A stretch of DNA of 26,323 nucleotides from a virus, in the IMG/VR virus record IMGVR_UViG_3300020205_001789, positions 1 to 26,323 of that record; one strand, given 5' to 3'. The notes beneath the pieces were generated by a model. That model was not told the origin of the DNA. It was given only the letters and a program-made list of their open reading frames with translations, and did not search any database. The position numbers and the translations under genes were made by a program. The stretch's first letter is position 1. Every line of letters starts with the position of its first letter. Below are positions 5,601-13,289 of the stretch, in pieces.

Positions 5601-5819
5601 CTAATGCTTAGACCATAATTGTTCGTTCTTACGAACCATCCATAGCAATTCATTGGTCTTCTCAAAGTCTATCAAAGATGCACTAGAGCGTTCATATAGG
5701 ATCTGAATGATGTCTTGTAGAATCTTATGGTTCTCTACACCATTATCAATATATGAGTCTAGTGCCTCTCTCAGATAGCGTTGACGCCAATATTCCGGAG
5801 AGTATGGTTTGTAAGTCAT
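5601..5819 (-). CDS. Small helical hypothetical protein (72 aa)
   Basis: The frame is open to 5957, but the first 46 codons would overlap most of the upstream gene and encode an implausible Arg-rich stretch, so I use ATG 5819 (MTYKPYSPEYWRQRYLREAL). The protein is helical and charged, with the pattern YSPEYWRQRYLREALDSYID then ILQDIIQILYERSS. I recall small cyanophage proteins with a YSPE-W-RYL start and unknown function. No clear ribosome binding site is seen. Confidence 0.6.
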   Translation of the reverse strand: MTYKPYSPEYWRQRYLREALDSYIDNGVENHKILQDIIQILYERSSASLIDFEKTNELLWMVRKNEQLWSKH

Positions 5820-5841
5820 AATATAGTGCTCAGATGATACA

Positions 5842-6018
5842 TTATTTAGTTTCCTTCTTGCGAATCTTCTTGAGACCCTTATACAGCTCCTTGATCTGGT
5901 GGTATGCTTCCTCTTCGCTGATCTTCTCACCCATTTGCAGACCAACAATGATGTCAATCCTGTTGCCGAAATGGAGCAAAGCTCGCTCCATGTCGTTCAT
6001 ATTGTCCCATTCATACAT
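5842..6018 (-). CDS. Small helical hypothetical protein (58 aa)
   Basis: The start at ATG 6018 (MYEWDNMNDMERALLHFGNR) is supported by a GAGGT ribosome binding site eight bases upstream, which overlaps the helicase stop. A longer frame to 6114 lies inside the helicase gene and is rejected. The protein is helical with a very basic C-terminus (ELYKGLKKIRKKETK). It is coupled to the helicase gene. Function unknown. Confidence 0.65.
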   Translation of the reverse strand: MYEWDNMNDMERALLHFGNRIDIIVGLQMGEKISEEEAYHQIKELYKGLKKIRKKETK

Positions 6019-6028
6019 AATAGTTACC

Positions 6029-7282
6029 TCAGATAGAAAATTCAGTAGCAGCGATACCCTTGACAAAGATATTGTCAACGATATTCTGGAGACGCTTCTC
6101 GGTGCGTTGACCATAGTTGGCGAACACTGGAACAGTTACGAATCCAGTCTTCTTACGATAGAACTCACACTGACCGGCAACAATCTTACCAGCAGCGATA
6201 TCAGCAGCATCACGACGATCAAGACGAATCACGCGACCAATAGTCTGTGCCATCTCGATCACCGGCAGGCAGCGCAGCAGGATGGTGTGAGTGAGACCAG
6301 GGCAGTTGATACCCTCAGCAAGAATGCTGTAGTGGAAGATCACAAACTTAAGAGTAGGATCTTCGCCCCACTTGGTCAGCGTGTTAAAGAACACATCACG
6401 ACCAACTTTGTTGCCATTCACATAAGCACCATGCTTGGCAGTGATGTGAAGAACATTATAACCCATAGCAGTGAATTCGTCAACAACATTGGTGCTGTTG
6501 AGCAAACGCCACAGAACCTTAGTGTTAGGAGCAGCAACAAGGATCTTCTGAGCATGATCCTCATCAAGATCACTGATAATATCCATCAGAACCTGACGAT
6601 CATTATCAGCAGCAGCAAGAGACTTCTGACGCTTGAAATCGACTTTGTGTGCCTGAATGGTGGGAGCAAGGATGCTACCATTGGCAATCAACTCAGTAGC
6701 TGGCACACTAATCAACTCAGGACCATATACATCGGTATTGTTCATACCATTAGCATACGGACTATTGTGATACTTAGGAGTGGCAGTAAAGAAGTAAGCG
6801 TTGTCGGCATTGCCAGCAACATCAGCAACGCTAGGGAACACATGACGCTGAACACTATTGTGTGCCTCGTCAAAGTAAACAAAGTTCACCTCGATCTCAC
6901 TCTCAACAATACGATGGAGCGACTGATAGGTGGTGAAGATGATACAATGCGTGTTAGCAGAGTAGCACATGTCTTGATACAGACGAATACGCTCAGGTTT
7001 GGTAGTATGGAAGTGCTCAGTCTCACCGCTGTGAACATGACCCACAATGGCATTCACGCTACCATTCAGAGCAGACCAGAACTCTTCACAGAGTTGGTTA
7101 GCAAGCAGAATACGAGGAGCAACAACTACAACAGTCTTAGGGTTGATAGCAGTCATAAGACGACGCTCAACATCTTTAATAGCAATCAGAGTCTTACCAC
7201 CACCGGTAGGGATGATAACACGACCGCAGGTGTTCTGAAGCATGGCGTCCAGAGCACGTTCTTGGTGGGGACGAAGGCGCAT
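6029..7282 (-). CDS. Superfamily 2 DEAH-box helicase
   Basis: This 417-residue protein has the ordered motifs of an SF2 ATP-dependent helicase: an upstream RPHQ element (4-7), Walker A PTGGGKT (25-31), VVAPRILLANQ (53-63), DEAH (138-141), TAT (166-168), LAEGIN (321-326) and QTIGRVIRL (346-354). SF2 enzymes unwind or translocate on nucleic acid using ATP. No nuclease, methylase or accessory domain is visible, so it is a short two-lobe helicase. It could be UvsW-like (branch migration in T4 recombination) or a restriction-type helicase homologue; I cannot decide. It is the first gene of the unit that leads to cp12 and pebS, with a box-type promoter at 7305-7363. Confidence 0.9.
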   Translation of the reverse strand: MRLRPHQERALDAMLQNTCGRVIIPTGGGKTLIAIKDVERRLMTAINPKTVVVVAPRILLANQLCEEFWSALNGSVNAIVGHVHSGETEHFHTTKPERIRLYQDMCYSANTHCIIFTTYQSLHRIVESEIEVNFVYFDEAHNSVQRHVFPSVADVAGNADNAYFFTATPKYHNSPYANGMNNTDVYGPELISVPATELIANGSILAPTIQAHKVDFKRQKSLAAADNDRQVLMDIISDLDEDHAQKILVAAPNTKVLWRLLNSTNVVDEFTAMGYNVLHITAKHGAYVNGNKVGRDVFFNTLTKWGEDPTLKFVIFHYSILAEGINCPGLTHTILLRCLPVIEMAQTIGRVIRLDRRDAADIAAGKIVAGQCEFYRKKTGFVTVPVFANYGQRTEKRLQNIVDNIFVKGIAATEFSI

Positions 7283-7304
7283 GGGAGTCGTTGAATGTCT
7301 TCAT

Positions 7305-7363
7305 AGTATAGGGTCATCCGGTGCCCTGTGCGTGGGGGCTGTGCCAGTTCCCACTTTGGCACA
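7305..7363 (-). promoter_or_regulatory. Box-type promoter cassette, copy D (perfect dyad)
   Basis: The box at 7340-7363 is the cleanest dyad: TGTGCCA, ten bases, TGGCACA. The -10 is TATACT at 7305-7310. It serves the helicase gene and, through it, the genes down to 3804 including cp12 and pebS. Confidence 0.72.
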
Positions 7364-7431
7364 CTGATCAATTCAGTAAATATAATTAATTTTTTTAGTA
7401 AAGCAAGACCATACTATATCGCATCACATTA

Positions 7432-7764
7432 CTACACATTTGTCCATAAAATAGATCCTTCATTTGAGTATACTTCAACGTATATGTAATAAAGCGGATC
7501 GATATTTTCAATGATATCCTTAGTGGAAAAGACCTCTTCAGCAAACTCTATTGCATATTCATCACTATTAAACTCAATGAAATTATCGTCTTCAGTTTTT
7601 AGTGAGTGATAGATTTCGGAAGGAATCTTTCCTTTATAAAATTCAAGTATTTTATTTTTTTCTTCTTCTGTTCTGGGTTTTACCTCATAATAAAGAACCG
7701 CTTTTTGCTTTATTTTGCAATAATCATACAAGACATCAGATAAATTTAAAATTTTGATTTCCAT
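7432..7764 (-). CDS. Hypothetical protein (110 aa), last gene of the adhesion module
   Basis: A 110-residue acidic protein beginning MEIKILNLSDVLYDYCKIKQ. It looks alpha/beta, with helical middle segments (EEEKNKILEFYKGKIP, then DEYAIEFAEEVFS) and a beta-rich end (YYIYVEVYSNEGSILW). The ribosome binding site GGAGAAA is strong. By eye its DNA is more AT-rich than the left arm, like the tail genes upstream. No family recognised. A possible role as a small tail-assembly or host-takeover factor is only guesswork from position. Confidence 0.65.
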   Translation of the reverse strand: MEIKILNLSDVLYDYCKIKQKAVLYYEVKPRTEEEKNKILEFYKGKIPSEIYHSLKTEDDNFIEFNSDEYAIEFAEEVFSTKDIIENIDPLYYIYVEVYSNEGSILWTNV

Positions 7765-7790
7765 CTTATTTCTCCAATTTGTTTAGAATA

Positions 7791-8477
7791 TCATTTGTTA
7801 TTTTTGCGAATCCGTGTTCCGTAGTTTCGCGTAATTTGTTGTTGTACGGAAAATAAATCCCTCTTAAGAGATAAATTTGATTCCATAATATTCTCATATT
7901 TTATAAAAATATTAGACATATTTTCATACATTTTTCTGACTTCAACATCTCTAAACAAAGATTCCATCCAAAATACTAGGCATTTTCTGGATCCAGAAAT
8001 GACATCTTTGACTTCATGATATAAACCAGTCTCATAAACCAATATTTTTCCACGTTTCAATTTTATGTTCTGATCTATATCGCCAACTTTAATAACTAGA
8101 TCACCACCATCATATTCTTCTGGATCATTCAAAAAAATTGTACAACTATAATCAGTGTAAACGTCAGACATTACATAGTTATCTATATGATATCTATAGT
8201 ACATGCCTGGATCATATCTCAAAAAATTTGGTAAAGTATATTTTACAACAGAAGTTACTGAATTTAAATTATCATTCCTATTAAATGCTTCTCTGAAAAT
8301 TTCCAAGCATTTTTGATAGTATGGGGAAGAAAATGACATCATTAATGTATTTTTGTCGTCTGTCGCGACATCTTTACCATTAAATTTCATTTTACCCGCT
8401 TCAAATTTTGCTTTATCATAATATTCTAATATTTCATCACATTCAGACTCACTGAAAAAATCAAAAATCTTCATCAT
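7791..8477 (-). CDS. 2OG-Fe(II) oxygenase, PKHD/PiuC-like hydroxylase
   Basis: This 228-residue protein has the double-stranded beta-helix core of 2-oxoglutarate/Fe(II) dioxygenases. H97 and D99 sit in YYRYHID, H154 in YETGLYHEV, and R164 is placed to bind 2-oxoglutarate. The segment YSCTIFLNDPEEYDGGDLVI (110-129) is characteristic of PKHD-type hydroxylases. These use O2 and 2-oxoglutarate to hydroxylate a substrate, often a protein side chain. Residues 175-228 form a charged C-terminal extension. Substrate unknown; the neighbouring fibre and collar proteins are candidates by position. ATG 8477 and 8474 are both possible starts, with AAAGGGG upstream. Confidence 0.88.
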   Translation of the reverse strand: MMKIFDFFSESECDEILEYYDKAKFEAGKMKFNGKDVATDDKNTLMMSFSSPYYQKCLEIFREAFNRNDNLNSVTSVVKYTLPNFLRYDPGMYYRYHIDNYVMSDVYTDYSCTIFLNDPEEYDGGDLVIKVGDIDQNIKLKRGKILVYETGLYHEVKDVISGSRKCLVFWMESLFRDVEVRKMYENMSNIFIKYENIMESNLSLKRDLFSVQQQITRNYGTRIRKNNK

Positions 8478-8497
8478 CTAAACCCCTTTTAATAATT

Positions 8498-9457
8498 TTA
8501 AGATTTGCAGTCTCCACAATCTGATGCATCTATCACAGATATATCCCAAACATAGTTAGGATCTATCTTCTGTAATCTTTCATTTACATAATCTGATAGA
8601 TTTTCTAGGTTAAGTTTAGCTAAAGTTGTGGTAAGATCATTTAACTTAGCAGTCTCATTACCCCGTTTAATTGCTTCGTAAATATGAGCTTCGGTAGTGC
8701 TCTCATCAGTAATACCAGGAACTTTTGATGCCAGTTCATCTAAATTACCCATTCGTTCAAGTATCTTAAGAAGTTTTAATTTGGTCATCATTACAGCTGG
8801 ATTTACAAAATGTAAAGGAACCGACAGATATTCCTCCTTTTGTTCTGGATCAATTTCTTTGTATTCATATGGCGAAATTGGAAAATCAACTTTAAATACA
8901 TCGCCAATGATCCAATTTACCTCGTCTCCAAGATCTCTGAGATATTTTCTATATTTTTTCCATAATTCACGACTAGATTCGTCAATTTCGAGATCCGGCA
9001 GCTGAGTCCAATCACTAGAAGATAGTAATTCTTTCCTCTTTGATTGTAAATTTAATTTAAATAATTTTGCTTGTTTTTTGACGTATTCTTTTATACTTTC
9101 AACAGATTCTTTTAGTTTAATATCATGAAGAGTAGAAGTAGAATTTGTAATTACTTCGTATACTTCTTCAAATTCTTCTGGGTTTGCCTCTAGATATTCG
9201 TATACTTTTTTAGTATATACTTTCGATCTGAAATCATAGAATTTTTTTTGCCTTTCGCAAGAAAACATTTTACCATTATTAAATGAATTTAGAGCAATAA
9301 TAATATCGTCATCATTCCACCATTTTTTTGGCAATTTATCAGCAATAATGCTCTTAAATGAATCTTTAGGTATTTTATAATAATTATTTTTTGTATGTAA
9401 AAAATAATCGCCCGTTTCATTATCCAATATTAATTGAAAATCTAATTCTTTATCCAT
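8498..9457 (-). CDS. Structural or tail-assembly protein with chaperone-like motif
   Basis: The protein has 319 residues. Residues 141-176 (RKELLSSSDWTQLPD, then LWKKYRKYLRDL) match the pattern found at the C-terminus of many phage tail-fibre assembly chaperones: a short basic helix, an LL-x-DWT-x-PD turn and a W-x-YRxxLRDL helix. The N-terminal 100 residues look alpha/beta and the C-terminal 140 mainly helical. The protein ends in a C-x2-C motif (CGDC). It follows the collar genes, which suits an assembly helper, but the extra domains do not match a family I can name. It could also be a virion component. Confidence 0.65.
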   Translation of the reverse strand: MDKELDFQLILDNETGDYFLHTKNNYYKIPKDSFKSIIADKLPKKWWNDDDIIIALNSFNNGKMFSCERQKKFYDFRSKVYTKKVYEYLEANPEEFEEVYEVITNSTSTLHDIKLKESVESIKEYVKKQAKLFKLNLQSKRKELLSSSDWTQLPDLEIDESSRELWKKYRKYLRDLGDEVNWIIGDVFKVDFPISPYEYKEIDPEQKEEYLSVPLHFVNPAVMMTKLKLLKILERMGNLDELASKVPGITDESTTEAHIYEAIKRGNETAKLNDLTTTLAKLNLENLSDYVNERLQKIDPNYVWDISVIDASDCGDCKS

Positions 9458-9461
9458 TTGA

Positions 9462-10118
9462 TTACAACGATCTGTTGATACGGGGAGCTGTTAAATACCA
9501 GCCAGTTAAAATGTATTTATCTCCATTTAATGGTGGATTTCCCCTATGAACATGAGTAAAAGCTGCTGGCCAAATCACAACTGTTCCTGTTGTTGGCGCA
9601 AATCTTTTATGCTGAAAGAGAAACTCAGTTTCGCCACCTTCTTTTATATCATTTAAATATATTGCCCAGACTAAAGTTCTAGAAGAATGTGAATAACTAG
9701 AATTTTCACAATGCCAAACGTGATATCCACCACCCGGAGATGTTTTTTGAATTTTCATATCCGAAGAAAATAGTATTTCACTAGCAAGTTGAGGAAATTC
9801 ATCGATGTAATGATTAAAGCATGACTGCAAGTATTGACTCATTTGAATTGTAGAGGCGCTACTATATTGATTCATCATCAAACTTATATCAGATCTGCCC
9901 AATTTTCTGGTGTCAAATTGAGTATTACCATCCATTACACTAAGATTTTGATCATCAAATGCATTTGTAGATATCTTTTCTAGGGTATCTTCATAATTAT
10001 CTATTATTTTTTTACAAACAGATTTCGGTACAAATTTATCCCACACACCAATGAATTGATCAATTTTTCCCTCTTGCTTTACCAGTTCTAGAGGTTTTAT
10101 AGGAATAATGCCTTGCAT
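9462..10118 (-). CDS. 2OG-Fe(II) oxygenase, prolyl-4-hydroxylase-like
   Basis: The protein has 218 residues. The metal-binding set appears as H136 and E138 in YHVWHCEN, H191 in THVHRGNPP, and K201 ten residues later as the likely 2-oxoglutarate anchor. LVWAIYLNDIKEGGETEFLF (149-168) and GTVVIWPAAFTHVHRG (178-193) are typical of phage prolyl-4-hydroxylase-like proteins. The usual HxD is HxE here, which should still bind iron but is less common. It would use O2 and 2-oxoglutarate to hydroxylate an unknown substrate. It lies directly after the third collar gene. A short perfect inverted repeat lies in the gap upstream. Confidence 0.87.
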   Translation of the reverse strand: MQGIIPIKPLELVKQEGKIDQFIGVWDKFVPKSVCKKIIDNYEDTLEKISTNAFDDQNLSVMDGNTQFDTRKLGRSDISLMMNQYSSASTIQMSQYLQSCFNHYIDEFPQLASEILFSSDMKIQKTSPGGGYHVWHCENSSYSHSSRTLVWAIYLNDIKEGGETEFLFQHKRFAPTTGTVVIWPAAFTHVHRGNPPLNGDKYILTGWYLTAPRINRSL

Positions 10119-10138
10119 AAAAATTACAAAATTCAGTT

Positions 10139-10155
10139 TACTATATTATATAGTA
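10139..10155. repeat. Perfect inverted repeat between the last collar gene and the 2OG gene
   Basis: TACTATA, three bases, TATAGTA, forming a perfect seven-pair dyad in a 44-base gap. On the transcribed strand it overlaps a TATACT/TATAAT-like stretch. It may be a promoter with operator, or a weak hairpin. Confidence 0.45.
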
Positions 10156-10162
10156 TAGCACA

Positions 10163-11278
10163 TTAATATGCTTTAATCATGTATTTCACTCTAAAATAAG
10201 GAGTCATCATAGAAAGTTCTTCTGCAGATTGTAGTCTAACATTTAAAGATGCGTCCCAACTTAGTGCATTCTGATCTCTCATCACCAATTGCCCAGGATT
10301 AACGGAAATACTCATATCATTAACCACATCAACAGTTTTGTTAATATTACTTCCTCTATTTGTACTAACAGGATAAGATACCGACCATTGAGGAATTGCT
10401 TGAGTAAAAACATCATTATATATTGTTCCGCCGTTAGTATTGTCTGAACCATAAGATCCATATGATGCAGCACCAGCAGATCCCCAAGCAACATAATGAG
10501 AATGTTGGCGAATTGGAGCGCCGCCCCTATCAAATCTATTAACATATCCAGAACTGGCAACATTTGGATAAGCACCAATTGATCTCCCACAACAAGATGG
10601 TCCATCATCATCGGAAGGTCCAAGACCTCCAGTTGCTCTAATATATGTAACTTCATGGTCGTGCGATGGCGCAGAAGGCACAGTTCTGCTAGATACAGGA
10701 CCTGCACTCCATGTAGCATTTCCAGTTATAATTCCTTCAACTTGAGTATCGGTGGAAGAAAATCCACTAGTTCTATAAGTTCCTATATTAAACGTATCAG
10801 TTGAAGATCCTCCTGTAGTATTAGAACCTGTTGGTGATCCAGGAGTTATTTCAGATCCTGGTGGTAATTGTCTAACTGTGTTGACAACATATTGACCTCC
10901 TTCCGATCCAGGAACACTTATGTCTGGCGAAGTATTTCCTGGTGCATCATTTACAGTAACTGCAAGTCCAGTTGCAATATTTCCATTCAAATATCCAGTT
11001 CCAACTAATTTTTTTGACCTATAATCAGGAAGAACAAATGTTGTTGCTGTTCCTCCATAGATGTTTCCAATGATTTCATATAAAATTGGGTAGTCAGATA
11101 CATTCACAGTTGCTCCATCACAAGGAAGCCACCCAGGATAATCATTAATTATATTCCATCCATTTCCTTCAGTGGTGACATCTGCACTATCTGTCCATGT
11201 AGATGGTTTTGGAACCATTGCAATGGTTCCAATAGAAGTTCCCAGTCTTTCTGTAGATTTGGAGTATTTTACAGGCAT
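10163..11278 (-). CDS. Tail collar-domain protein, copy 3
   Basis: The protein has 371 residues. The N-terminal collar domain is clear: SIGTIAMVP, then PGWLPCDGATVNVSDYPILY (48-67), GNIYGGTATTFVLPDYRSKKL. Such domains are found in T4 gp12-like short tail fibres and other receptor-binding tips. The middle is Gly/Ser/Thr-rich and low in complexity, as in variable adhesin tips. Two HxH motifs (206-208 and 259-261) could bind metal in a trimer, as in T4 gp12 and gp37. A CC pair (229-230) lies between them. The C-terminus ends KYMIKAY, as in related collar proteins. Its position beside two paralogues suggests alternate or layered adhesins. Confidence 0.82.
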   Translation of the reverse strand: MPVKYSKSTERLGTSIGTIAMVPKPSTWTDSADVTTEGNGWNIINDYPGWLPCDGATVNVSDYPILYEIIGNIYGGTATTFVLPDYRSKKLVGTGYLNGNIATGLAVTVNDAPGNTSPDISVPGSEGGQYVVNTVRQLPPGSEITPGSPTGSNTTGGSSTDTFNIGTYRTSGFSSTDTQVEGIITGNATWSAGPVSSRTVPSAPSHDHEVTYIRATGGLGPSDDDGPSCCGRSIGAYPNVASSGYVNRFDRGGAPIRQHSHYVAWGSAGAASYGSYGSDNTNGGTIYNDVFTQAIPQWSVSYPVSTNRGSNINKTVDVVNDMSISVNPGQLVMRDQNALSWDASLNVRLQSAEELSMMTPYFRVKYMIKAY

Positions 11279-11281
11279 TGT

Positions 11282-12184
11282 TTATATTTTAATTAAATAT
11301 TCTACTAATATAAATTTACCAACAATATCATCAATTTTAATTGTATTATCTTGTGATATATTTACTAAGGTGGAGATATTAGATGATTCAAGATTGGTGC
11401 TAATTGTATTTTGTGTGGTATTTCGGGTGACTCTCGATCTAGTTAATTGATGACTATGTTCTGTTCCTGCTGCATCTCCTCCATATCCAACACTTTCTGG
11501 CCCAAGTTTATCTAATTGTATAGCTCCAACAGAAGGAGAGGCATCCTTACCAACAACTGAACATTGATTACCAGCACCACCACCACAATTTCCATCATCA
11601 GTACGTGGAGGATTAGTTAAAAATGATTGGGGATAATTTCCATAATGACCATGAGTTAGATATCCGTCAATAGATACTGTTTGTGGAGTTAAAGCACTAC
11701 TTAAATTACTAACAAATGTTCTTCCGGATGCTATATCTAAGGGGATAGATGGCACGACAAATTCACCAGAATATATTATTTCAATTTCACTTCCCTGATT
11801 TAAATCTAATTCTACACCAATTCCAACTCTTGGTAAAAATCTTCCATTTGAAGTATCTTCAATATTAAGTGAATCATATCTCCCAGAAGATGATCCAGCT
11901 ATAATGTTCTTAGATCCTAAATCTGGAAGTTGAAACTCATCGTTGTCTAACTCAGTATCATCTTTTTTAAATTTGCAATCTTGCCCTGTTCCTAATATTT
12001 GAGATAATTCAATATATTCTTCTGCTTTTTTTACAGATCCATCACATCTTAAATAACCGGCTGGAACATAATCAATCCATTGAGATTCATCTGGATTACT
12101 TCCCTCAATTTTACGCGCAAAGGAAATAATTGTGCCAGGAAATATGCCATATTTTCCCCTTTCAAAAGAATATCTAGAAGGCAT
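11282..12184 (-). CDS. Tail collar-domain protein, copy 2
   Basis: The protein has 300 residues. The collar domain is at the N-terminus (PAGYLRCDGSVKKAEEYIEL at 41-60, ILGTGQDC, then FQLPDLGSKNI). It is more diverged than in its two neighbours. Two HxH motifs (178-180 and 243-245) and cysteines at 200 and 208 in a Gly-rich loop fit a metal-bound trimeric tip. The protein ends KFILVEYLIKI, like the other copies. It lies three bases from the next gene and two from the previous one, so the three copies are probably cotranslated. Confidence 0.8.
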   Translation of the reverse strand: MPSRYSFERGKYGIFPGTIISFARKIEGSNPDESQWIDYVPAGYLRCDGSVKKAEEYIELSQILGTGQDCKFKKDDTELDNDEFQLPDLGSKNIIAGSSSGRYDSLNIEDTSNGRFLPRVGIGVELDLNQGSEIEIIYSGEFVVPSIPLDIASGRTFVSNLSSALTPQTVSIDGYLTHGHYGNYPQSFLTNPPRTDDGNCGGGAGNQCSVVGKDASPSVGAIQLDKLGPESVGYGGDAAGTEHSHQLTRSRVTRNTTQNTISTNLESSNISTLVNISQDNTIKIDDIVGKFILVEYLIKI

Positions 12185-12185
12185 A

Positions 12186-13289
12186 TTAATAAACTCGTAT
12201 TATATGTAATATTTGAAGTGAGGCGGTAGAAACATTTGCTCTGAAATTAGCAATAGATCTAGTCACCCCATCAATTGGTGCTACATTTCCCGTTCCTATA
12301 TTATTTATGGTATAAAGATTACTAAATTGAACATTTCCTATATCTACACTAAAATTCATTTCATTGTGTCTATGTGGATCGGATGCATTTTGTGTCCAAT
12401 TAATAATATCAGTTGCTAAAGAAACTGGATATGGGTATATGTTGCCACTGGATTCTTCTGGATCCCACACAGGTTCAATATAATTATAAGGATTAGTTGT
12501 ACGTTCAAATTCTCCTGTTACTGGAATTCCTGATATAGTTGGATTATTTAAACTTGGAACATTAAATCCACTATTGCCAGCAGCTTTAGTATACAAAGAT
12601 TCCAAAGAATTTGCGGATTCATATGTATAAACTTGAGTTCTTTCAATTGAATCATTATTTGTTTCATTTCTCCAAACCTGATAAACATCACAATCATCGC
12701 TACAATCAGGTTCACCAAAAACACTAAAACAATTTGCATTTCTATTTTGTTGACAAGCTTCAACAAATTCAGTTGGTCTTCCAACAACATCAACAAAACG
12801 ACTATGAGAATGTGTTGTTAAATGATGATCTGACAACAATCTAGACGCAACAATTACACTATCAAAATAAGAAGGATTGTTCAAAGCAAATTCAGTCATT
12901 TCCCCAATATAATTATTTTGTGTTTGTACTTGAACAAACAAATCAATACTTGATATAGGATTTAATTCTATAGCATTTGCGACATCATTTAAATTATTAA
13001 TAGCATTTCTAAAAGTAGTTGGTATTCCACCAGAAATGACATTAGTATGTGAAGTGTGGTAATCAGTCATTGCTTTATCTTGAATTCTCGGCAATTTAAA
13101 TACATTACCAGAACCTCCATATCTATATCCAATTAAATCAAATAAATCTGGATAATCACTAACATTTAAATCAGCTCCATCGCATCTACTCCATCCAGGC
13201 GGAATAGATGTAATTTGTCCACACCAAGGAACAATTGTTCCTATACTTGTACCTTTTAAAGATTTTAAAGTGTTGTAATTTACTGCCAT
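12186..13289 (-). CDS. Tail collar-domain protein, copy 1
   Basis: The protein has 367 residues. The collar domain is typical: GTSIGTIVPWCGQITSIPPGW (13-33), SRCDGADLNVSDYPDLFDLI, then YGGSGNVFKLPRIQD. HxH motifs occur at 160-162 and 306-308. A cysteine-rich patch (C179, C187, C196, C200) in the variable middle could form disulphides or bind metal. The C-terminus is ILHIIRVY. It begins immediately after the giant fibre gene (stop at 13290, start at 13289). By family it should be part of a tail fibre or baseplate tip that contacts the host surface. Confidence 0.82.
   Translation of the reverse strand: MAVNYNTLKSLKGTSIGTIVPWCGQITSIPPGWSRCDGADLNVSDYPDLFDLIGYRYGGSGNVFKLPRIQDKAMTDYHTSHTNVISGGIPTTFRNAINNLNDVANAIELNPISSIDLFVQVQTQNNYIGEMTEFALNNPSYFDSVIVASRLLSDHHLTTHSHSRFVDVVGRPTEFVEACQQNRNANCFSVFGEPDCSDDCDVYQVWRNETNNDSIERTQVYTYESANSLESLYTKAAGNSGFNVPSLNNPTISGIPVTGEFERTTNPYNYIEPVWDPEESSGNIYPYPVSLATDIINWTQNASDPHRHNEMNFSVDIGNVQFSNLYTINNIGTGNVAPIDGVTRSIANFRANVSTASLQILHIIRVY

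Noticed and set aside
6455-6483. TTGACG-17-TATAAT inside the helicase gene, minus strand
   Set aside because: The hexamers are good but no gene starts within 400 bases downstream, so I treat it as a chance match or at most a source of a long internal transcript.
5834-7294. A 486-codon open frame on the plus strand opposite the helicase gene
   Set aside because: The minus-strand helicase has a full set of motifs. The plus frame encodes a low-complexity Ser/Thr/Asn-rich product without recognisable domains and is explained as an antisense shadow of helicase codons.
7340-7363. The dyad box as a CRP site or Pho box
   Set aside because: The half-sites TGTGCCA/TGGCACA with a ten-base gap do not fit TGTGA-N6-TCACA, NtcA GTA-N8-TAC or direct-repeat Pho boxes.
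7364-7431. AT-rich gap between the small gene at 7432 and the helicase cassette
   Set aside because: It contains T-runs and A-runs but no stable hairpin, late promoter octamer or open frame that I can support.
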